NCBI RefSeq assembly: GCF_002575655.3
Contig: NC_053039.3
Location: forward strand, 218,879,622 to 218,943,621
Direction: 5' to 3'
Source of the DNA: Aegilops tauschii subsp. strangulata
Lineage: Eukaryota; Streptophyta; Magnoliopsida; Poales; Poaceae
DNA: 64,000 nt
Both the position numbers and the translations under genes were made by a program. The notes beneath the pieces are model-generated. The model was given only the letters and a program-made list of their open reading frames with translations. It was not told where the DNA came from and made no database searches. Positions 1-11,490 of this stretch are shown here, in pieces. The number at the start of each line of letters is the position of its first letter. Positions within the stretch are counted from its first letter, which is position 1.

Positions 1-2
1 AG

Positions 3-182
3 GTTAAAGATGGAGTTCCTCTGATCATGGCCAAGCAACAGCTGCTGAATGGCCTTGACAGCAATGAGGAGATGAAAGAGCTTGTGAAGATAATGGGCAA
101 AATCGATGTGCTCTGTAGGATGATTGTCTCTTTATTTGCAGTGTATGTAGCACTCGTGATGTATTCAGTGGCTATGACATGA
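3..182 (+). CDS. C-terminal end of an unidentified reading frame, open at left edge
   Basis: An open frame enters from the left edge and stops at TGA 180-182, leaving 59 visible residues. The visible part has a charged stretch (NEEMKELVKIMGKIDVL) followed by a hydrophobic tail (MIVSLFAVYVALVMYSVAMT) that could be one membrane segment. I do not recognise the family. It converges on the minus-strand CACTA transposase that ends at 659, so it may be the second gene of the same transposon, or a host gene end next to the insertion. No start codon or splice acceptor can be judged because the sequence begins here. A chance open frame of this length is possible, though codon use looks ordinary. Confidence 0.3.
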   Translation, partial: VKDGVPLIMAKQQLLNGLDSNEEMKELVKIMGKIDVLCRMIVSLFAVYVALVMYSVAMT

Positions 183-658
183 GCACTTTGCTGAAACTAG
201 TAATGAATGAAACCTGTGTAGCAGGCTGGGCGTAATGTTGTGAACATCTAATGATTTCTATTAACGGAAATCAGGGGGTATCCCCTTTTGCTCATATAAA
301 TAAATAAATAGCAGAGGCCCTGTCGGGTCAGCTTTGTTCTCATTCGAAGACGTCAAGCAAATTGCAGTCCAACAACAAACTATGTCATCAAATTCAAGTT
401 TCACAGCCAAATATGAGTACAACTAAACAACAATGTCATCATGTTTTAGTTGTCATACAATCACCAAACACAAATCAGCATACATAACAAGTGATGTTCT
501 CACAGCAAAATACTAAACAACATGTTCATCAGGTTTCAGTTGTCATAGCAAACACAATTTCACATAGTAGATAAAAAAACGTCTTCTGACAAGAAAATAC
601 GACAAAAGCAATGTAATCATCATCCACAGCAGCAGCGTCAACATCTTCGCCATGTGTA
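183..658. other. gap between convergent frames; no gene seen
   Basis: AT-rich sequence with an AATAAATAAATA run near 298 that could serve as a poly(A) signal for the plus-strand frame. Direct repeats around 420-560 contain variants of a CAACA...TGTCATCA...GTTTCAGTTGTCATA motif. No coding signal is seen. Confidence 0.5.
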
Positions 659-3600
659 TCAGTCTGAATCGTAATTCCCCACGGTGTCATCTTCTTCTTC
701 GTCCTCAACGTCCTCGAACATTGGCTTCTTCTTGATCAACTCTTGTATGTCCACAGCACGACAGGCAATCTTTTCGCCGGCATCATTGACGTGATGGTTC
801 TCAAAGATATTAGGAACATCTGTGTTATCTTGTACATCAGGAGCAGTGTAAGCATCATCTTGTTGTGCAACTTCATTAAACGAATTCCTCTACTCAAACC
901 TTGCAATACTCTCCAGTCATCGCTACGTGCAAATGTGTCTTCCAAGAAAAATATCTGTGTTGCTTGATTTGCCAAAATAAAAGGCTCGTTGGTCTGGTAC
1001 GCCGCCTTGACATTGATGGATTTGAAATAATCATCAGCTCTGGGTTTTGCGATCCTGGAAAACGGGTTATACCAACGACAGCACAACAGAACCACACACC
1101 GATGGTCCTCGAAACTGGAGATATACTGCAACTCAACAATGTTTGTTATGTTAGCATACATTTCAGTTGTCTCTTTGTCATACGTATCCGTGCTCATGAT
1201 GGCACTGTTTTGTGTCTTCCTGCCTTCGTCTCGTGCAAGGGTGTTGTAGCGCACATCTCCAACAACGCAAGATTCATAATGTCTTACCCGAGTATCAGGA
1301 CCCATTGCTAGTGAGTAAAGGGTATCATCAACTGCCTGCCCATCCTCCCGCATCTTCTTAACCTATGGTTAGAAAATAGACAAGCTGGTCATCTTATGTA
1401 CTCAATATATTAAAAAAACTGACAGTGCACTTCAAAAGCTTACATGGTTCTTGAACCATTTCGCAAATCCTGCCATAACCAGTTTGTCAATGTTTCTTGG
1501 ATTTTGCGGCAGTAACTCCTCTTTGTAGATGCTGCACAACATAGTGATCGCGTCAAACATCTAAATATATAAGAATGTGCTGCAAGTTTAGTAGATTACG
1601 ATGTATAAGCTGCATTACTGCACTTACTTGATATAAGGTAGTATCTCAGGACAGTTATTCAACACATACCAAACCATTTTGTCCAAATCTTTAGGTTTGT
1701 CCTCTTGTCGACTCTTCCCTGTAACTCGAACAGAATAATCGAAAACATTGAGCCCGGGATTGTCTTCACCCACCTCTTTGCTAAGCTGATCAGCTGTTTC
1801 AATGTATTTTGAGCAGAATGTCAACGCTTCTGTAGCAATGTAGGCCTCTGCAATGGAACCCTCGGGTCTAGCTCTGTTCCTAACCTAGCCCTTGAAAGTT
1901 CCTAGCCGCCTTTCAATAGGGTACATCCAGCCATACTGTACTGGACCTCTAAGTAGTGCCTCATCAGGTAGATGAACAGCCAAATGCACCATCACATCAA
2001 AGAAGGCTGGAGGATATATCTTCTCAAGGTCGCATAGGATAGTTGGTATCTTGTCTCTAAGACGCTCCAAAGCATCTATCCTGATATTCCTACTGCAGAG
2101 TTCCCTGAAGAATTGTCCCAACTCTGCAACTGCTCTGTATAAGTCAGGGCGGCCCAATCCTCTAAGGATAACAGGTAAAACCCTTTGAAGTAGGACGTGG
2201 CAGTCATGAGTTTTCAACCCTTGTAGCTTGTTTCCATCTGCACTGACTCTCCTTTCAGGGTTGGAAGCAAATCCATGTGGGAATCTCACACATGACAGGA
2301 CCTCGCAGAATTCTTTTCTTTTTACCTTGTCCAAGACGTACACAGCTGGTGCCATATCCCATGGTTTACCTTCATATTGCACCTGCAAATCCTTTCTGAT
2401 ACCCAGGTGTGTCAAATCAATCCTAGATTTTAAGGTATCTTTCGTCTTGCCTTCAATATTAAAAAGTGTGCCGATAATGCCGTCACATATAGTTTTCTCG
2501 ATGTGCATCACATCAAGATTATGCCGCAGATCCAAATCTTTCCAATACTCCAAGTCCCACAAAGTGGACATGCGGGTAAACAATAATCTCTCTTCTACCC
2601 TGCCACGCTTCCTTTTCCCGCTACCATTACAAGGATGGTTTCCTGGTGTAATATGCCTGACCTTCTCTAATTCCACTTGCAACTCATCGGCGGTGAGCCT
2701 CTTTGGCGCATCACGGTTTTCATGCTTTGCATTGAACACATGTCTTCGGTATTTTCTAGGATGCAACTTGTCCTTGGCAAGGAAACGGCGGTGTCCAATG
2801 TAACAGATCTTGCTAAGTATTGCGTATGACAGCGGATTCCTGTCACAGCGAACACATGCATTGTAACCATGTGTCGTTCGCCCTGACATAGTGCCCAAAG
2901 CCGGATAATCATGGATGCACCAAATTATAACAGCACGCAGAAAGAAATCAGCTGGTGGGCTGCTATATAGGTCTCGAGTGAGAACACCCTTCCATAGCTG
3001 TTGAAGTTCCTCCACAAGAGGCTCCATGAACAAATCAAAATCCTTTCCAGGACTTTTTGGACCTGGGATGAGCAAGGCCATCATGTAGTTTGATTCTTTG
3101 GTGCAGACATTTGGAGGCATGTTGTAAGGGATAACAAGCACTGGCCACATGCTATATGTGGCGCTCTGGTGGCCAAATGGGTTAAATCCATCTGAAGCTA
3201 AGCCAAGTCTAATGTTTCTCAGGTCAGCATCAAACTCTTTGTGTTTATCATTGAAGCTTTTCCACTCACTACCATGAGATGGATGGCTCATTACATTCTG
3301 ATCTCTGTACTCCTGGTTCCTAGAATGCCACAATACATCCTCTCTTGTTTCAGCATCATGAAACAACCTCTGCAATCTTGGTGTAATTGGAAAATGTCTC
3401 AGAACATTATGAGGAATCCTCTTCACAGCATCGCCATCTTTCCATCTTGATGATTTGCATTTCGAGCATTCACTTAAGTTGGCATAATCCTTCCGGAACA
3501 GAACACAATTATTCTTACAAACATGGATCATATCATATCCAATTCCAACTGCACGAAGGAAATTCTTCATTTTACTGTAGGTGTGTGGCAGCTCAGACGC

Positions 3601-4176
3601 ATCTGGGAAAGATTTGCGGAAAGGAGGCAACATCGCATCAAATAATTTGTTGGGCATCCGCTCAGATGTCTTCACCTGAAGAAAGGTGACCATAGCTGAG
3701 AATACTGACAGCTTATTTCCTGGGGTGACAGCAACGTTGCATTGTTCCAACATGCGGGCCCACCGTTTTTCTTCTGCAGGTGAAAGTTCACGGAATGCAC
3801 GAGCATTTCGTAGCATTGTTTCAATGTTGGTCAAACTCACTGGCTTCGCCACCACCACCTCCTCCTCCTCTTCCACCTGAGCATCAGGCAGATCAAGATG
3901 GTGATATGCTGCTTCCACGTAGTCAATAACATTGACGTTCACAGCTTCACCATGATGAACCCACCTAGTATATGTGACCGACATCCCATACAAGTGTAGA
4001 TGATTTTGCACAGTTGACTGGGGTCTTGTAACTGAATTCATACAACTGCTACACGGGCAGAGCACATCTGATTTCGGACCACCGTACTCAGCTCTGATAA
4101 AGTTCATGAAGTTTTCAACCCCCTCGACATATGCAGCGGAGAATCTTCGAGCAGAAGTTATCCAAGTCCTGTCCAT
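659..4176 (-). pseudogene. CACTA (En/Spm) TNP2-type transposase, broken
   Basis: TNP2 transposases bind and cut the ends of CACTA transposons. The first exon (4176 down to about 1628) encodes an N-terminal transposase-associated domain (starts MDRTWITSARRF, with a C-P-C-S-S-C cluster), then the tnp2 core (NPFGHQSATYSMWPVLVIPY; NLDVMHIEKTICDGIIGTL) and the start of a DUF4218-like part (HDCHVLLQRVLPV; FFDVMVHLAVHLPDEALL). An in-frame TAG at 1885-1887 interrupts it; the same frame then continues with RNRARPEGSIAEAYIA and CSKYIE. Likely introns (GT...AG on the minus strand) separate short exons at about 1560-1444 and 1362-659. The last holds a DUF4216-like domain (SAIMSTDTYDKETTEMYANI; VVLLCCRWYNP). 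A frameshift near 885-900 moves the acidic C-terminus into another frame ending at 659. The family call is firm; exon edges are inferred, and no TIR was found for this element. Confidence 0.9.
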
Positions 4177-5100
4177 CTGTTAGACATACAAATTAGTTCT
4201 TCTACTAGATATTACAGGAAAAACATATATGCTTTTTTTATGAAGTCCAGAAAAAAAATACCTAGGTCGATGTCTAAAGCTATGGCATGATATTTGGACG
4301 AGCAGATCTAAGTAACGAAATATATGTAAAGCTAATTCAGCAAACAGATTTGAGTGCCAAATTATGGCAGGCTGTTTCAGCAGTCAATGAGGCCGAGCAC
4401 ACAGCCATCGAACTATCGAAGGCCATCGCAGCAACAAAGATCGAGTATAAAATGGTGTAGAGCTATTTCACCTAACAGATTGGCTACTAGACCATGGCAA
4501 TCTACGTCACAATAAATATATGGCAGGATATTTTAGCAACTAATCAGCCTTGGCATGCCACCTCAGCTAAGCAGATTGAGTGCAGAACAGGGCAAGGAAG
4601 CTTCTTAAGCAGAGCATATTGACAGTAAACTACTTCGGCAAACAGTGAGATTAACAACGTCTATCAGCTAACATTCAACGCTACACCGACATGAACGGGG
4701 CCTCAGTCTAGAATGCGCGTACCGTGGGAGAAGCTGACCACCGTGCGTCTCCACACAAACGTCGCCAGCGGTGGCGGCGCTGACCGCCGTGCGCCTCCAC
4801 AAGAACGTAGCCAGAGGTGGCGGCGCGGCTAGAGGATGTCAGTCTACGAGAGCGTACTATGGGAGTGAGAGGATCGCCGAACCGCGGCACCGATGTATCG
4901 GCGCGGCGGGGAGGGCGGCTTTGGCGGAGCGAATGGAGTGGAGGGGGACAGGGGGAAGGGGGGTTTGGGGAATATTATTGGCTAGTTGGCCGAAGGGCGG
5001 TTGAATCGAATTTGGGGGGAATTTTTGGGTGTGGGGGGGGGGGGGGATTTTCGCGCGGTGGGCGGGGGGAGTTTGGCGCATGGTCGGTTTCTCCAAGTGC
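4177..5100 (-). promoter_or_regulatory. upstream leader/promoter-like region of the TNP2 gene
   Basis: The part near 4180-4700 is AT-rich. From about 4720 to 5080 the sequence is GC-rich and, read on the minus strand, looks like a pyrimidine-rich plant 5' leader with poly-C (5033-5047) and CT-rich runs. A 46-bp tandem duplication lies within it. No TATA box could be assigned with confidence. I searched 4.2-5.9 kb for a CACTA terminus (TAGTG on this strand) with supporting subterminal repeats and found none that convinced me. Confidence 0.35.
4733..4824. repeat. 46-bp tandem duplication
   Basis: Two imperfect copies (4733-4778 and 4779-4824) both start GCTGACC and run through CGTGCG...CTCCACA...GGTGGCGGC. 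They differ at a handful of positions. Confidence 0.85.
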
Positions 5101-5640
5101 AGTCCCACGTGTTAGTGAAGAGGCAAGCCGAAGCGCGTTCCGCTTGCGTGAGCCGTGTGCAGGACCGAACGTGTGTGGGGTGCAATGCGACCGCGACAGG
5201 AGTGCTATGAGTGTACCGCCTTTTTTCCTTTTAAACTAGGTGCTTCGCCCCCTCAAATTTTTTTTGTTGCTTCGCGCGATCCATCGATACTGCTACTAGT
5301 AATCCGGTAATCCCGACTAAAACGGCGCGGCCGGGTCTTTTCCCGCGCGATATGCTGGGAGGTTGGCTTAGTTGGGTTTTTTAGGACGAGTAATGCTACA
5401 CCTACGTAATCCCAGTTACGTAATTAACGTAATGTGAAACGTGTGAGCTGTTGACTGTAGATTGGGGGGAGGGAGGGGCCCACCACCATGAAAATCAGGG
5501 GAGGAGAGAGAGAGAGGCAATTTACGTTAACCCTTTCGTAGGTTCCCGTAGATGTAGAAAGATGTGAAATGCGTGAATGTGTAGTGGACGTACTATTGGA
5601 GTGCCTAAGATAATTTGTGTATGTATAGACCCTATGTGTT
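5100..5640. repeat. mosaic of short dispersed modules, copy A
   Basis: This stretch is built from modules that recur elsewhere in the window: a GTCCCACGTG...AAGCCGAAGCGCGTTCC block (related to 8521-8640 and 12050-12100), an ATCCATCGATAC...CCCGCGCG block (5277-5350, related to 12475-12530), a GAGTAATGCTACACCTACGTAA block (5388 onward, related to 11854 onward) and a GTGAAATGCGTGAATGTGTAG block (about 5565, related to 12660 and 14280). Module order differs between copies. No coding function is seen. Confidence 0.6.
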
Positions 5641-5683
5641 TATTTTACTTCGCATGTTAGATTTGTCTCGGTTCAATAAAAAG

Positions 5684-5875
5684 CAGAGTTGGTGATGATG
5701 GTGTGCCTGTCATCCTGCAATATAGGCCGTCCGATCTATATCTAACGGATAGGAAGGAAACTATGACAATTTACCCGCACTGCTCTCCACATTTGCAGAT
5801 AAGGCTTTCCCTCGTTCATCCTTTTCTCCCACAAGATCTTGATCTTCCGTGCAACGCACGGGCATCTTGCTAGTA
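5684..5875 (-). repeat. dispersed repeat, inverted relative to 13401-13624
   Basis: On the minus strand it starts TACTAGCAAGATGCCCGTGC and runs to CACCATCATCACCAACTCTG. The same sequence, moderately diverged and with a short insertion, lies in the opposite orientation at 13401-13624. The end sequence resembles termini of plant DNA-transposon derivatives, but I cannot name the family. Confidence 0.75.
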
Positions 5876-5879
5876 CTCC

Positions 5880-6867
5880 TACAATATGTATATTATTGTG
5901 AAAGTTCATATACACCGGCCGAGATTAATGCAAACACGGCAGATTTTCATTACATTTCGAACTTTTATAGGATAGAAAAATAAAAGAAACCTGACCCTAA
6001 ACTTATTCTACGGTGGCGAACGACGTCCTCCATCTGCGATCTCTATGTACGGGGGCGGGGTTCAAGACCCGTGAAGTGAAGGTGCGGTCTCTGGCGAGGA
6101 AGAGTAGAACACGGGATATAGACCGGCCAATTGGCACACCATGCCCTGCCGCCTCCCATGCCCTACTCATCCTCGGAGGAGTCCCCGACCTCGGCGGTGC
6201 TGGACGTTGGACGGCGGCAAGTAGGACGCATGGCTGATGGTGCTCCCATCGTCGGCCGCCAGCGTGGCCACCGCTTGTGCGGTCGCGTCCGCGTCCGGCT
6301 ACGCCGCTATTGCGTCGCGAGAGGCGACTTGAGCGAGGGCGGCGACCTCAAGTTTCATCCCCGAAGACAAGCTCTCCCGCAGAGCGTTCGCACTTGCGGT
6401 CATGGCAGATGTGGTGCCAGGTAGGAGGACGATGCGCTATGGTGTGGAGGTTAGCTGGGCGTTGCCGCTTTAAGTAGCGCATTCCAGTGAGGCCAAGCGT
6501 CCGGGTGCGTTATTAAGTCGCCGGAGTTGGTTCCTCGGGCACCGAGCCTCTTAACGACGACATACGAACGGACGGCATGAATGCGGGTAGCTGGCGCCGG
6601 CTGGGAATGCACCGCGCGACGACGCGAGGGACGAGGGTTTTGGTGTGCCAGGGTAGTTAGCTGCGGTCGTGGCAACGTTGGTGATGCCCTTTGCTCACAT
6701 GCGATCCCCGCATGTCATTGAAAAAGCAAGACGACCCAGCATGGTCTCAGGTCCAGAGGATGCAGTTGGCCGTGCTACACCACTCCGCGGACGCGTCGCG
6801 GCGCCCCGTGCATCCTAAACGAGCCGGGTGTTGGGGTGTGTTTGGATTGTGGCCAAAGTGCACCTTA
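5880..6867 (+). other. no confident gene; possible decayed coding remnant at 6131-6480
   Basis: About 1 kb without a supported gene. The GC-rich part at about 6131-6480 has long overlapping frames. One frame gives a plausible protein-like stretch (FIPEDKLSRRAFALAVMADV then RYGVEVSWALPL) interrupted by a stop, which could be a decayed gene fragment. I do not recognise it and the signal is weak. The rest (5880-6010, 6480-6867) shows nothing clear. Confidence 0.2.
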
Positions 6868-7142
6868 CCAAAATTTTGGTCATGACCCAAAGATTGGTCT
6901 TTGTTTGGATGGTTGCCATTTTTTGGCATGCCAATGAACTCTAGCCAACTCTAGTTCATTTTTCTTGCCAATGTCGGCCAAATCATGGGCAACCAATACC
7001 TCAACCAAAATTTTGGTCATGACCCAAAGATTGGTCTTTGTTTGGATGGTTGCCATTTCTTTGGCATGCCAATGAACTCTAGCCAACTCTAGTTCATTTT
7101 TCTTGCCAATGTCGGCCAAATCATGGGCAACCAATACCTCAA
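6868..7142. repeat. 137/138-bp tandem duplication
   Basis: Two nearly identical copies (6868-7004 and 7005-7142) each begin CCAAAATTTTGGTCATGACC and end in CCAATACCTCAA. The next CCAAAATTTTGG begins at 7143. Copies differ by about one indel in a T-rich run. The neighbouring GTGTTTGGATTGTGGCC is typical of ends of grass MITE-type elements, but no matching inverted end was found. Confidence 0.9.
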
Positions 7143-8422
7143 CCAAAATTTTGGCTACCCAATGCTTTGATGGGGCAACCTTGGGCACAAACCAAACATA
7201 CCGTTGGTCGTGCCACAGCACTAACGCCACCCTTGGCACACTGAAACCGACCGTGTCTAGCGACGATATGAGCGTGTCGCTCACCGCGGTCGCCGTGTCC
7301 AGAGGCGGTGCTGGAGCTGCGCCCCGTTGTTGGCCCCAACGACCCACATGAACGGTTGTCGGTGGCGAGGAGGTCATGGGCCAGCTCCTCCATTGGACTA
7401 GTCTGCGCTACGTCGTCCCGACGGGTGTGCCCCACATGTCGGTTTCCCTGTTTTCCCGGCCATATTCGAGTGTCAGTGCTCCGCGTTGCGCATTAGGCCT
7501 TTCACTATGTAGGCCAAGCGAGACAACTTATTCTTTATTTGATCCGTTCGAGTATAATCATGTAGCGTTTGCTTATTTCTCATTCATTCCTCTCCAACCC
7601 TCTTCTCCATCGATCATGTCGCCCTCCAGTCGAGTCCATCCTCCCGCATGCCTCATTTGAACATTCCGCCGAGTATCATTCGCATGTACCCACCCTAGTC
7701 CTCTTTCAATAGATCTTCGGACCCCGAGATGAAATCGAGAAGGAACGAGTGGGGGCACGTAATACCTAAGGCGGATTCAAAATTTTGAACCGGTGATCAT
7801 AGCATCCGCAAATCATATATAAAGGGTATTCAATGTTCGTTTCGTTTTTCAATGTATAATATACTCCCCCTATCCTTTCTAGTTTACATATAAGTTTTAT
7901 GTGTAGTCAAAGTATCTCTACTTTGATAAAAAAGGTATCAACATTCAACAACGCCCAATCAATATTGTTGGATTCATACGTACTCCTAGATTTGTACTCG
8001 AGATGGTTTCCAATTTGACTATTAACAAGATTAATAGTACATGAGATGTATAATGTGAAAATTATATCATTGGAAACTCCTTTCACATACGAATTTTACC
8101 GTATGCTTTGTGTAAGTTGCATGTCATATATTATTACTCTAACATTTGGTCAAAGTTAGCCTCGAAAAATGCATTAGACCTTGTATGCTTTGTGTAAGTT
8201 GCATGTCATATATTATTACTCTAACATTTGTGTAAGTTGCATGTCATATATTATTACTCTAACATTTGGTCAAAGTAGTATAGTGGAAGTGGATCCTCTG
8301 ACGTAGGTACCCCTACCTTACCCTCCCTTTCGGTCACTTACTAGCGGACCCCATGCTTGCTAGGACCCGCATGTCAGTTACTCAATGGGTTCGGCCACGT
8401 CAGGGGATCCTCATCCGTAGTA
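7143..8422. other. no gene; MITE-like and simple fragments
   Basis: No supported coding region. From 7862 the sequence resembles one arm of a Stowaway/mariner-type MITE (ACTCCCCCTATCC...), with no matching second arm found. A tandem duplication lies at 8101-8280. Confidence 0.35.
8101..8280. repeat. partial tandem triplication
   Basis: The block GTATGCTTTGTGTAAGTTGC followed by ATGTCATATATTATTACTC starts at 8101 and again at 8183. A shorter third copy starts at 8231 with TGTAAGTTGCATG. The second and third copies lie end to end. Confidence 0.85.
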
Positions 8423-8466
8423 TACTCCCTCTGTTTTTATTTACTCCGCATAAAACGGAGGGAGTG
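8423..8466. mobile_element. minimal Stowaway-like MITE remnant (two ends only)
   Basis: A 40-bp unit begins CTCCCTCTG and ends CGGAGGGAG, flanked by TA on the left. These are the usual Stowaway (Tc1/mariner) terminal bases, brought together with almost no interior, so this is probably an internally deleted MITE. Confidence 0.5.
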
Positions 8467-8802
8467 GTGGTATAATAAATGACGCGGGCGAGGGAGGGGG
8501 AGGGACGTCGGTTTGCTCTCAACTGCGGTCCCACAAGCGAGCGAAAACGCAAGACGAAGCGTGTTCCATTCGGTGAGCGACGTGGAGGGTCCAGCGTGCC
8601 GGGCTGCAACGCGAACGCGACAAGAGCGATGTACAGTCAAAACCGATTGACCGGTCATCACCGGAACCACTATTCACACCAGAACCTTCGCTGCTCGGCC
8701 TGCACCAGCCACTTCCCTAAAACCACACCAAATCTCTAGCCCATTCCCCCACCTTTCGATCCCCTAGCCCGCATCAAGCGTCCCCTAGTTCGCCGGAAAG
8801 CC
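8467..8802 (+). promoter_or_regulatory. leader/promoter-like region before the 31-residue repeat frame
   Basis: GC-rich until about 8660, then a CT/CA-rich leader-like stretch leading into GCCATGG at 8803, a favourable plant start context. The part at 8508-8640 is related to the module at about 5085-5210. No clear TATA box was identified. Confidence 0.35.
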
Positions 8803-9624
8803 ATGGTGCACCGCAAGATCACTTACTACAAGATGCTGACGCCGGAGCGCCGCGCAGAAATCGCGGCGGCGGTCGGCGCCATAGACCTCCGTTCCCAAGC
8901 TCGCTTTGCGACAGGCCAATCCCCGAGTTCTTTGGAGCCAAGCTACGAGGAGGAGGAAGCCGATCCAATGTTCATGGCGGAGATCGCGGCGCAGAAGGCC
9001 CCCGATGGGTATGAGACGATGGACGTCGACTTCGTGCCGGCGTCCGAGTCCCCCATGGTGCAGGCGGACCAGCGGTTCAACATGGCGATACTAAAGGAGG
9101 ACCGGGAGGCAGAGGCTCAACTCGACGCGGAGCGTGCGCATGCCGCTACCATCGAGGCTCTCCTGCAGGCGGAACCGGATGTTGTGGATGTGAACCGGGC
9201 GGCGGAGGCTCAACTTGAGGCGGAGCGTGCGGATGCCGCTGCCATCGAGGCCCTCCTGCAGGCGGAACCGGACGTCCTGGACTTGAACCGGGCGGCAGAG
9301 GCTCGACTCGATGTAGAGCGCACGGATGCCGCTCTCATCGACGCCCTCCTGCAGGCGGAACCAGACGTCCTGGACTTGAACCGGGCGGCGGAGGCTTGAC
9401 TCGACGCGGATGCCGCTGCCATCGAGGCCCTCCTGCAGACGGAACCAGACGTCCTCAACTTGAACCGGGCTGTGCCCTCATCCGTGCAGAGCGCCCGCAC
9501 GCTCCGCTTGAACGAGTTGCTGGAGGCCGAGGACAACCACGGTGCGGAGACACACATCAGCAGCGACAGCTGGTTTGCGCCGGCAGCCAAAGACGACGAG
9601 GCCGTCTCTTTCCGCGAGCAGTGA
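8803..9624 (+). pseudogene. 31-residue-repeat protein gene, one premature stop
   Basis: From ATG 8803 (context GCCATGG) the frame runs 198 codons to TGA 9397-9399. It stays open in the same frame to TGA 9622-9624, so the undamaged gene would code about 273 residues. The N-terminus (MVHRKITYYKMLTPERRAEI) is followed by an acidic stretch, four tandem 31-residue repeats (codons 104-224, consensus near EAQLxAERADAAAIEALLQ then AEPDVLDLN) and a short unique tail ending FREQ. The repeats are Ala/Glu/Leu-rich and likely helical. The stop sits where repeat 3 has CGA (Arg), consistent with a CGA-to-TGA transition. Repeat 4 also lacks three residues. I do not recognise the family and assign no function. 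It could be a host gene, a captured fragment, or the remnant of a transposon gene. Confidence 0.6.
9112..9474 (+). repeat. coding tandem repeat, 93-bp unit x4
   Basis: Units at 9112-9204, 9205-9297, 9298-9390 and 9391-9474; the last is 9 bp shorter. All keep the reading frame. The block CTCCTGCAG...GGAACC is present in every unit. Confidence 0.93.
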
Positions 9625-9952
9625 TAGTTTTTCTTTATGTTGTTGTTTTTATGGATCTTTTGCTGTGTAAAAACATATATTTGTTATGCAAGTCGCCTGA
9701 CTTGGGTCAGTCTACCATTTCAGGCGGTTGGATGAATATCCTACGTCTCCTAACCCTTCTTTCCTTCTTCCTCACCTCTTCTTCTTCCCCAACAGACCAC
9801 CGCACGGGCCGTACGGATACTCCCCAACATGCGGTTGGATAAACATACTCTATGAACGAAAATTATGTGTCAGCGATAGGATGGCTGAGTTTGGTTTGTT
9901 CACATGCGACAACACGTGTCAGTGAGGGTGCGTTCCCTTGGTTGGGTTTGCG

Positions 9953-10032
9953 GCGTGCAGGAGCGACTGTGTGAGGGTGCGGTGCGACCGCGGCATGCAG
10001 GAGCGACTGTGTGAGGGTGCGGTGCGACCGCG
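9953..10032. repeat. 40-bp tandem duplication
   Basis: Copies 9953-9992 and 9993-10032 differ only near the start (GCGTGCAGG against GCATGCAGG). Both continue AGCGACTGTGTGAGGGTGCG and end CCGCG. Confidence 0.92.
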
Positions 10033-11394
10033 ACAGCCGTGCGCAAGTGTACCTCCTTTGCGTCACGTTGTGTCCAGATCTGAGATGCCACGTGTACCAG
10101 ATGAATGACTCTAAGTTCGACCACCGTGATGCTAGGTGCGAGCCAAGGAACACTGTTGGAGAGACCCCCTCATAATTTTCCTACATTGGTCGTTTGATTC
10201 ATAGGATAGAATGCTATAGGATTTTTTCCCTATGTAATCATGTTTTAATTGGCAATCTAGCATCCACTCCAACTTTTGTTTCACTTCCTTTGTTCCTACG
10301 AAGAGAGTACTTGCTCTAAATGATGTGCCGCTGCAAGAGCCGCCTATATTAATTAACCATGCTCTAAAAAGGTGGACCAGCTTTGGCTATAGTAGTACTG
10401 TACTAGGTTAGTAGGTGACCTTGCGCTTGGCTCTTCTCCTCTTTCGGAAGTTGAACAATAATTATGGTACTACAGTGATACTTTTGGCAATCTGACACCA
10501 AATGAACTGCTGCACGTCCACCGCTTGTAAGCAAAAGTTTCTCCTCGTGCTGCGAGCCACCGTGCACGCGTTGGCGAGGAGAAGGCGTAGTAAGCAAGCT
10601 TCTCGTCGTTCTGCGAGTTGACGAGACACATCAAAGTTATTTATTAGTACTCTCTTCAAAAAGGGCCGACCATGTCCATGGCTACCATCCCGTGCTCTGT
10701 CATTGAGTACATGCACTATTCACGTGCCATCGAGGAGAACAAAATATTGCATAGTACTAGGTGCCAGCGAAGTGCACGACTCACTTACGCACTGCATATC
10801 TCCATTTTCTTGCATGACACGCCACCTTGATGCTAGATGTCCGGCGTGTCATGGAGGCATATAGTATGATTTTGTAAAATGGAGGCATATAGATGTCCCG
10901 CGTGTCGGCAACAGGATGAACAAAGCTCATGTCTTAAATGAAAGAGTGGAAGAACATAGATTCCCGACGGCCGAGAAGGAGCTACAAACCTCGGGGTGGA
11001 GCGTGTGCACTCATAATATTTTATATTATTCAGCGATATAAAATCAACCAAATCTCTCCACGTTCCTATACCATTCTATAGAATGAGAATAACTTTGAAC
11101 GTAAGCCATTGATCCACTCTATCCAATGGTCATAGTTGGAAAATCCAAACAAAACCAAGCATTGGATCAACTCTTTTTTCCAGATCAACTCTTTTAGCAC
11201 TTAGATTGTTGCCGCCTGCCCACCTAGCCCACCTATATATCCGCTCACGTGTGATGACCACAGGAGCTATCCACTCAGATTGTATGTTAAAAAATAATGG
11301 TCGATAACTAATGTGGCAGGAAGTCTTATTTGCATCCAGGAAGTCCTTTACTAGTACTACTAGGAGTACTAGTGCGGTGAGATGGTTTCTCGAA

Positions 11395-11490
11395 GAAGAC
11401 GATGGAGAAGCGGAGTCAGCGAAGAGTGAAATGATGGTTGCTTCGTCCGTGCTTTTGCGATTTGACGCCTCACTGCTTTGTGATTTGTGA
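11395..11490 (+). repeat. dispersed duplicate, partner at 12136-12244
   Basis: Shares the blocks GAGAAGCGGA, GAGTGAAATGATGGTTG and TTTGTGATTTG/GATTTGACGCCTCA with 12136-12244 in the same orientation; the partner has an extra insert of roughly 20 bp. Confidence 0.7.

Noticed and set aside
2228..2803. Plus-strand frames opposite the TNP2 gene (also 901-1311, 3387-3689)
   Set aside because: Antisense shadows of a well-supported transposase coding region.
5578..5592. TAGTG as a possible CACTA terminus for the TNP2 element
   Set aside because: The surrounding GTGAATGTGTAG block recurs at 12660 and 14280 without CACTA context, and no subterminal repeats or TIR partner are visible.
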